DNA of 64,000 nt from JBBDJB01 sp040880125 (GTDB lineage: Bacteria; Planctomycetota; Planctomycetia; Pirellulales; JBBDJB01). Under the pieces are notes generated by a model that had not been told where the DNA came from, made no database searches, and saw nothing but the letters and a program-made list of their open reading frames with translations. Where the stretch lies: positions 1 through 64,000 of the forward strand of contig JBBDJB010000046.1 of NCBI GenBank assembly GCA_040880125.1. Reading direction: 5' to 3'. A program made the translations under genes and the position numbers. Each line of letters opens with the position of its first letter. The stretch's first letter is position 1. Shown here piece after piece: positions 62,001-64,000 of the stretch.

Positions 62001-63384
62001 GCCGATGCGGATCACTCGCACGTATGGATGTAACACAATTGTCGCCAGCGAGAATCTCCTTACCTTCCGCTCCGGCGCCGCCGGGTTTTACGACCTGGAG
62101 ACGCAAAGCGGCACCGGCAACTTCGGCGGCTTCAAGAGCGGCTGCACGTCGAACCTCATCGTGGCCGATGGCGTGCTCAATGCGCCGGATTACACACGCA
62201 CGTGCAGTTGCTCGTACCAGAACCAGACTTCGCTGGCGCTGGTACCGATGCCGGACGTCGAGATGTGGACCTACAGCAAACTCGCCGACGGCGCCGAGCC
62301 GGGTACGCCCGTCGAGCGGGTGGGCGTCAACTTCGGCGCCCCCGGCGACCGCCGCGACGAGGGCGGCACGCTGTGGATCGAGTACCCCAGTGTCGGTGGC
62401 GATTCGCCGGAGATCCACGTCCAGGTCGACGGTCCCGGGCACGACTACTTCCGCAATCACGCGATGACCGTCACCGGCGGGCAACTTCCCTGGGTGGCGG
62501 CCTCCGGCGTGACGAACGTCCGCAGCGTCGTCATCCGGCCGCAGTTGCGGGCCACGTCCGACGGGCCGGGCCATGCGGTCGCCGCGGAAGAGGACGATAC
62601 CGAAGAGTCCGCCGGCGGCAACGTCTCGCTCACCAGCAGCGATCTGGAACTGGTCACCGATTCGGACGACCAGGTGATCGGCGTTCGCTTCCGCGACGTG
62701 CATCTCCAGCCCGGCGCCACGATCGACGCGGCCTACCTTCAGTTCACCGTCGACGAAGAAACCCGCGATCCGACGAACCTGATGATTTATGCCGAAGCGT
62801 CCGACGACGCCCAGCCGTTCGCCAGCCGGGATAAGGACGTTTCTTCCCGCGCCCGCACGCAGGCGCGGGTCGCCTGGGAAGTACCGCGGTGGCGTCGAGG
62901 GGGCGATGCGGGCGAGGCGCAGCGGACGCCGGACTTGGCTCCGCTGATTCACGAGGTGATCTCGCGCCCCGGTTGGAAGCCGGGCGGCTCGATTGCGTTT
63001 ATCTTTACCGGCCGGGGCAAGCGCGTGGCGGTCGCCCACGGCAAACCCGGCGCGGCCAGGCTGGTCGTCGAGCCGGACTGGGAAGAGGCCGTGCAGCCGA
63101 CCACCGGCGAAGGCCGGCTCTACACCGTGCGGCTCTATTTCCAGGAACCCGAAGGGCGGGCCGGGGGTTCGCGATCGTTCGACGTCGCCCTGCAGGGCAA
63201 GACGCTGCTGCAGGCCTTCGATCCCGCGCAAGAGGCCGGCGGCCACGACCGCAGCGTCGTGCGGGAGTTCGAAGACGTGCGCATCGAGCGTGACCTGCGG
63301 ATCGAGCTGTCGCCCACCAGCGGCAGTGTACTGGGGCCGGTGCTGTGCGGAGTGGAGCTGATCGCCAAGGACGGGCAGCCGTAG
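59047..63384 (+). CDS. PQQ-propeller protein with embedded Rossmann/methyltransferase-like domain and C-terminal malectin domain
   Basis: 1445 residues. Signal peptide to about residue 29. First propeller about 30-438 with PQQ-like blades (VVDNKLIVNFNDADKIVALD, GKVYFTSDDGYLYCVD). Residues about 439-600 form an insertion with GVGDGRLLAGL, VVVEPDVQKVSVLRRLLDEAG and VHHADP, the pattern of a SAM-methyltransferase/Rossmann fold. Second propeller about 600-1085 with Cys motif CSCSYQNQT near 1057. A C-terminal beta module (about 1190-1290) is followed by a malectin-like domain (about 1357-1445, LYTVRLYFQEPEGR). It is likely an extracytoplasmic carbohydrate-binding protein. Whether the Rossmann part binds SAM outside the cytoplasm is doubtful. 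Confidence 0.85.
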   Translation: MALKPVRWLAILAALCTLLAIPLANSALAGDWPMWRYDAGRLASSPHDLPESLHLQWTRQYSQRELVWDDPLNHDLMPYDRVFEPIVVDNKLIVNFNDADKIVALDVASGEVAWTYYAEGPVRFPAAAAAGKVYFTSDDGYLYCVDAASGKLVWRFRGAPGERKAIGNKRIISAWPARGAPVLRDGTVYFAASIWPFMGTFIYALDAETGQVQWVNDSTAAQFIEQPHSAPAFAGVAPQGALVATSKTLLVPGGRSVPAAFDRETGKFLYFNHTGKGNGGSFVMANDVAFFLHTRGREVRAFSLADGQPGRFTVNEPVVDGAVLYAAAESDGKPVVQAIDGDSKEVLWQVPVDGRGDIIKAGSRLYAAGKTELTAIELPRAGGEPRVIGAVPVEGEVQRLLAGGDRLFAVTLDGRIMAFGEQEVEPVVLSDAPRPIRVAQETVDQAKALVQQAGAQSGYALMFGVGDGRLLAGLMETSELQIVVVEPDVQKVSVLRRLLDEAGLYGRQVVVHHADPINYQAPPYVAQLVVVEAAVATDYLARGWMDRLYESVRPYGGALYVAPAEADRAKLTELIAGGGLPKAEVAAAEGGQGLVVFRQGALPGAADWTHQYGNIANTVKSDDQRVRLPLGVLWYGGNSNLDVLPRHGHGPPEQVIGGRLFIEGMQTISARDVYTGSVLWQREFKNLGNMGVYYDDTYQDTPLSTAYNQVHIPGANGRGTNYVATEDAVYVLEKNICNVVDPRTGENIKTIEMVGEEEGGESPDWGFIGVYGDVLLGGTGFAHFQRRLGLPQDEDEKSDRPPIVDLSASAGLAAFDRHSGELLWRVPARHSFLHNGIVAGGDRIYLLDRLPKSVEDKLADKGDAVPNDYRIVAVDVKTGEQIWDETEDIFGTWLGYSEQHDLILQAGASGSDRLRDEVGQGMATYRSADGSVVWKKLDVRYSGPCIIHNDIIITNANSYQVSAGAFNLLDGSAHLIQNPLTGQMEPMRITRTYGCNTIVASENLLTFRSGAAGFYDLETQSGTGNFGGFKSGCTSNLIVADGVLNAPDYTRTCSCSYQNQTSLALVPMPDVEMWTYSKLADGAEPGTPVERVGVNFGAPGDRRDEGGTLWIEYPSVGGDSPEIHVQVDGPGHDYFRNHAMTVTGGQLPWVAASGVTNVRSVVIRPQLRATSDGPGHAVAAEEDDTEESAGGNVSLTSSDLELVTDSDDQVIGVRFRDVHLQPGATIDAAYLQFTVDEETRDPTNLMIYAEASDDAQPFASRDKDVSSRARTQARVAWEVPRWRRGGDAGEAQRTPDLAPLIHEVISRPGWKPGGSIAFIFTGRGKRVAVAHGKPGAARLVVEPDWEEAVQPTTGEGRLYTVRLYFQEPEGRAGGSRSFDVALQGKTLLQAFDPAQEAGGHDRSVVREFEDVRIERDLRIELSPTSGSVLGPVLCGVELIAKDGQP

Positions 63385-63410
63385 CGGCGCACTTCACCAA
63401 AGGACGCCAG

Positions 63411-64000
63411 ATGCCCCTTACGCGACGCCACTTTCTGCAAGCGGCCGCCGCCGCGCCGCTGTCGAGCGCCGCGCTCGCCGGGGCGCAACAGGCCGGCAGC
63501 GAGAGCGATAAGGCCCCGGTCGTCGACTGCCACGTCCACTGCTTCGCCGGCGAAGACAATCCGCGCTTCCCGTACCACGCCCGCGCTCCGTATCGGCCGG
63601 CCGAGTCATCGCCGCCGGAGCGGCTGCTGGAACTGATGGACCAGGCCGGCATCGACCGCGCGGTGATCGTCCACCCGGAGCCGTACCAGGATGATCATCG
63701 CTACCTGGAGCACTGCCTCACCGTGGGCGACGGGCGGCTGAAGGGGACCGTGCTGGTGTTCTCCGACCGGCCGGACTCGGCCGCCAAGCTGCCGGAGCTG
63801 GCTCGGCGGCTGGACGTCGTCGCCGTGCGGGTACATGCATACGCCCCGGATCGCTTGCCGCCGTTCGGCAAGCCCGAGCTGCGTGCGCTGTGGAAGTCGG
63901 CCGCGGACAGTGGGCTGGCCATTCAGCTTCATTTCGAGCCGCGCTATGCCCCGGGCTTTGAGCCGCTCATCCGGGAGTTCCGCGATACGACGGTCATCAT
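63411..64000 (+). CDS. Tat-exported amidohydrolase (partial, cut by window end)
   Basis: ATG 63411 opens 196 codons in frame to the window edge with no stop. Tat signal TRRHFLQAAAAAPLSSAAL, then the amidohydrolase 2 metal motif VVDCHVHCF (H-x-H). IDRAVIVHPEPYQDDHRY and VVAVRVHAYAPD are further family features of COG3618-like hydrolases. It starts 26 bases after the PQQ gene, so the two may be cotranscribed. Confidence 0.85.
   Translation, partial: MPLTRRHFLQAAAAAPLSSAALAGAQQAGSESDKAPVVDCHVHCFAGEDNPRFPYHARAPYRPAESSPPERLLELMDQAGIDRAVIVHPEPYQDDHRYLEHCLTVGDGRLKGTVLVFSDRPDSAAKLPELARRLDVVAVRVHAYAPDRLPPFGKPELRALWKSAADSGLAIQLHFEPRYAPGFEPLIREFRDTTVI

Overview
The window looks like a chromosomal segment of a member of the Planctomycetota, most probably the Pirellulales group (inferred; no rRNA is present). 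The reasons are high GC, many secreted sulfatase and glycosidase genes, a DUF1549/DUF1553 + DUF1501 + WD40 gene set, LEPR-XLL-type N-terminal sorting sequence, malectin and PQQ-propeller giant proteins, Tat-signal Gfo/Idh/MocA oxidoreductase, and intergenic palindromic repeats whose read-through translates as MAQTFLSV.

Layout. 0-1 kb: no gene, repeat elements. 1.0-3.6 kb: membrane protein + winged-helix regulator (overlapping genes) and a B12-type radical SAM gene; a 15-17 bp palindrome lies before each of the two transcription units. 3.6-8.9 kb: zinc alcohol dehydrogenase, secreted 615-aa protein, SHOCT mini-protein, clpX with a clear terminator. 9.2-9.9 kb: HEPN protein paired with a small RIIDP/BolA-like protein. 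10-16 kb: SDR, GMC oxidoreductase, cupin, WecG/TagA glycosyltransferase and initiating sugar transferase. 16.6-18.2 kb: acyltransferase + cdsA. 18.2-25.6 kb: secreted HEVTH peptidase, Nudix, fabI, GAF-AAA-Fis regulator, tRNA-Lys(CTT), arylsulfatase. 26-33 kb: one 2337-aa LEPR-XLL surface protein with 369-bp internal repeats.

33.4-39.5 kb is the most unusual region: a compact, translationally coupled set of phage-tail-like genes (LamG, beta-helix and two virion-like proteins, plus decayed LamG pieces), without any capsid, terminase or integrase gene. It is flanked on both sides by GH32 3'-end sequence: on the right the intact GH32 gene, on the left a decayed copy interrupted by a 155-bp MITE-like element with TA on both sides.

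39.3-48.8 kb: secreted glycan-degradation block (GH32, Gfo/Idh/MocA, small secreted protein, a sialidase-sulfatase-HEAT fusion, alkaline-phosphatase-superfamily protein, TPR lipoprotein). 49.4-53.8 kb: basic DRR-rich protein, a VCBS-hydrolase fusion lacking the nucleophile, a GH5-like glycosidase. 54-58.3 kb: the DUF1549/1553-DUF1501-WD40 operon. 58.4-64 kb: GNAT, a 1445-aa PQQ propeller protein with an embedded Rossmann/methyltransferase-like domain and C-terminal malectin domain, and a Tat-exported amidohydrolase cut by the window end.

Best candidates for something undescribed: the phage-tail-like cassette with its duplicated GH32 ends, the HEPN/RIIDP pair, and the palindrome-linked regulator/radical SAM unit. 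All functional statements are from reading motifs by eye; no database search was run.
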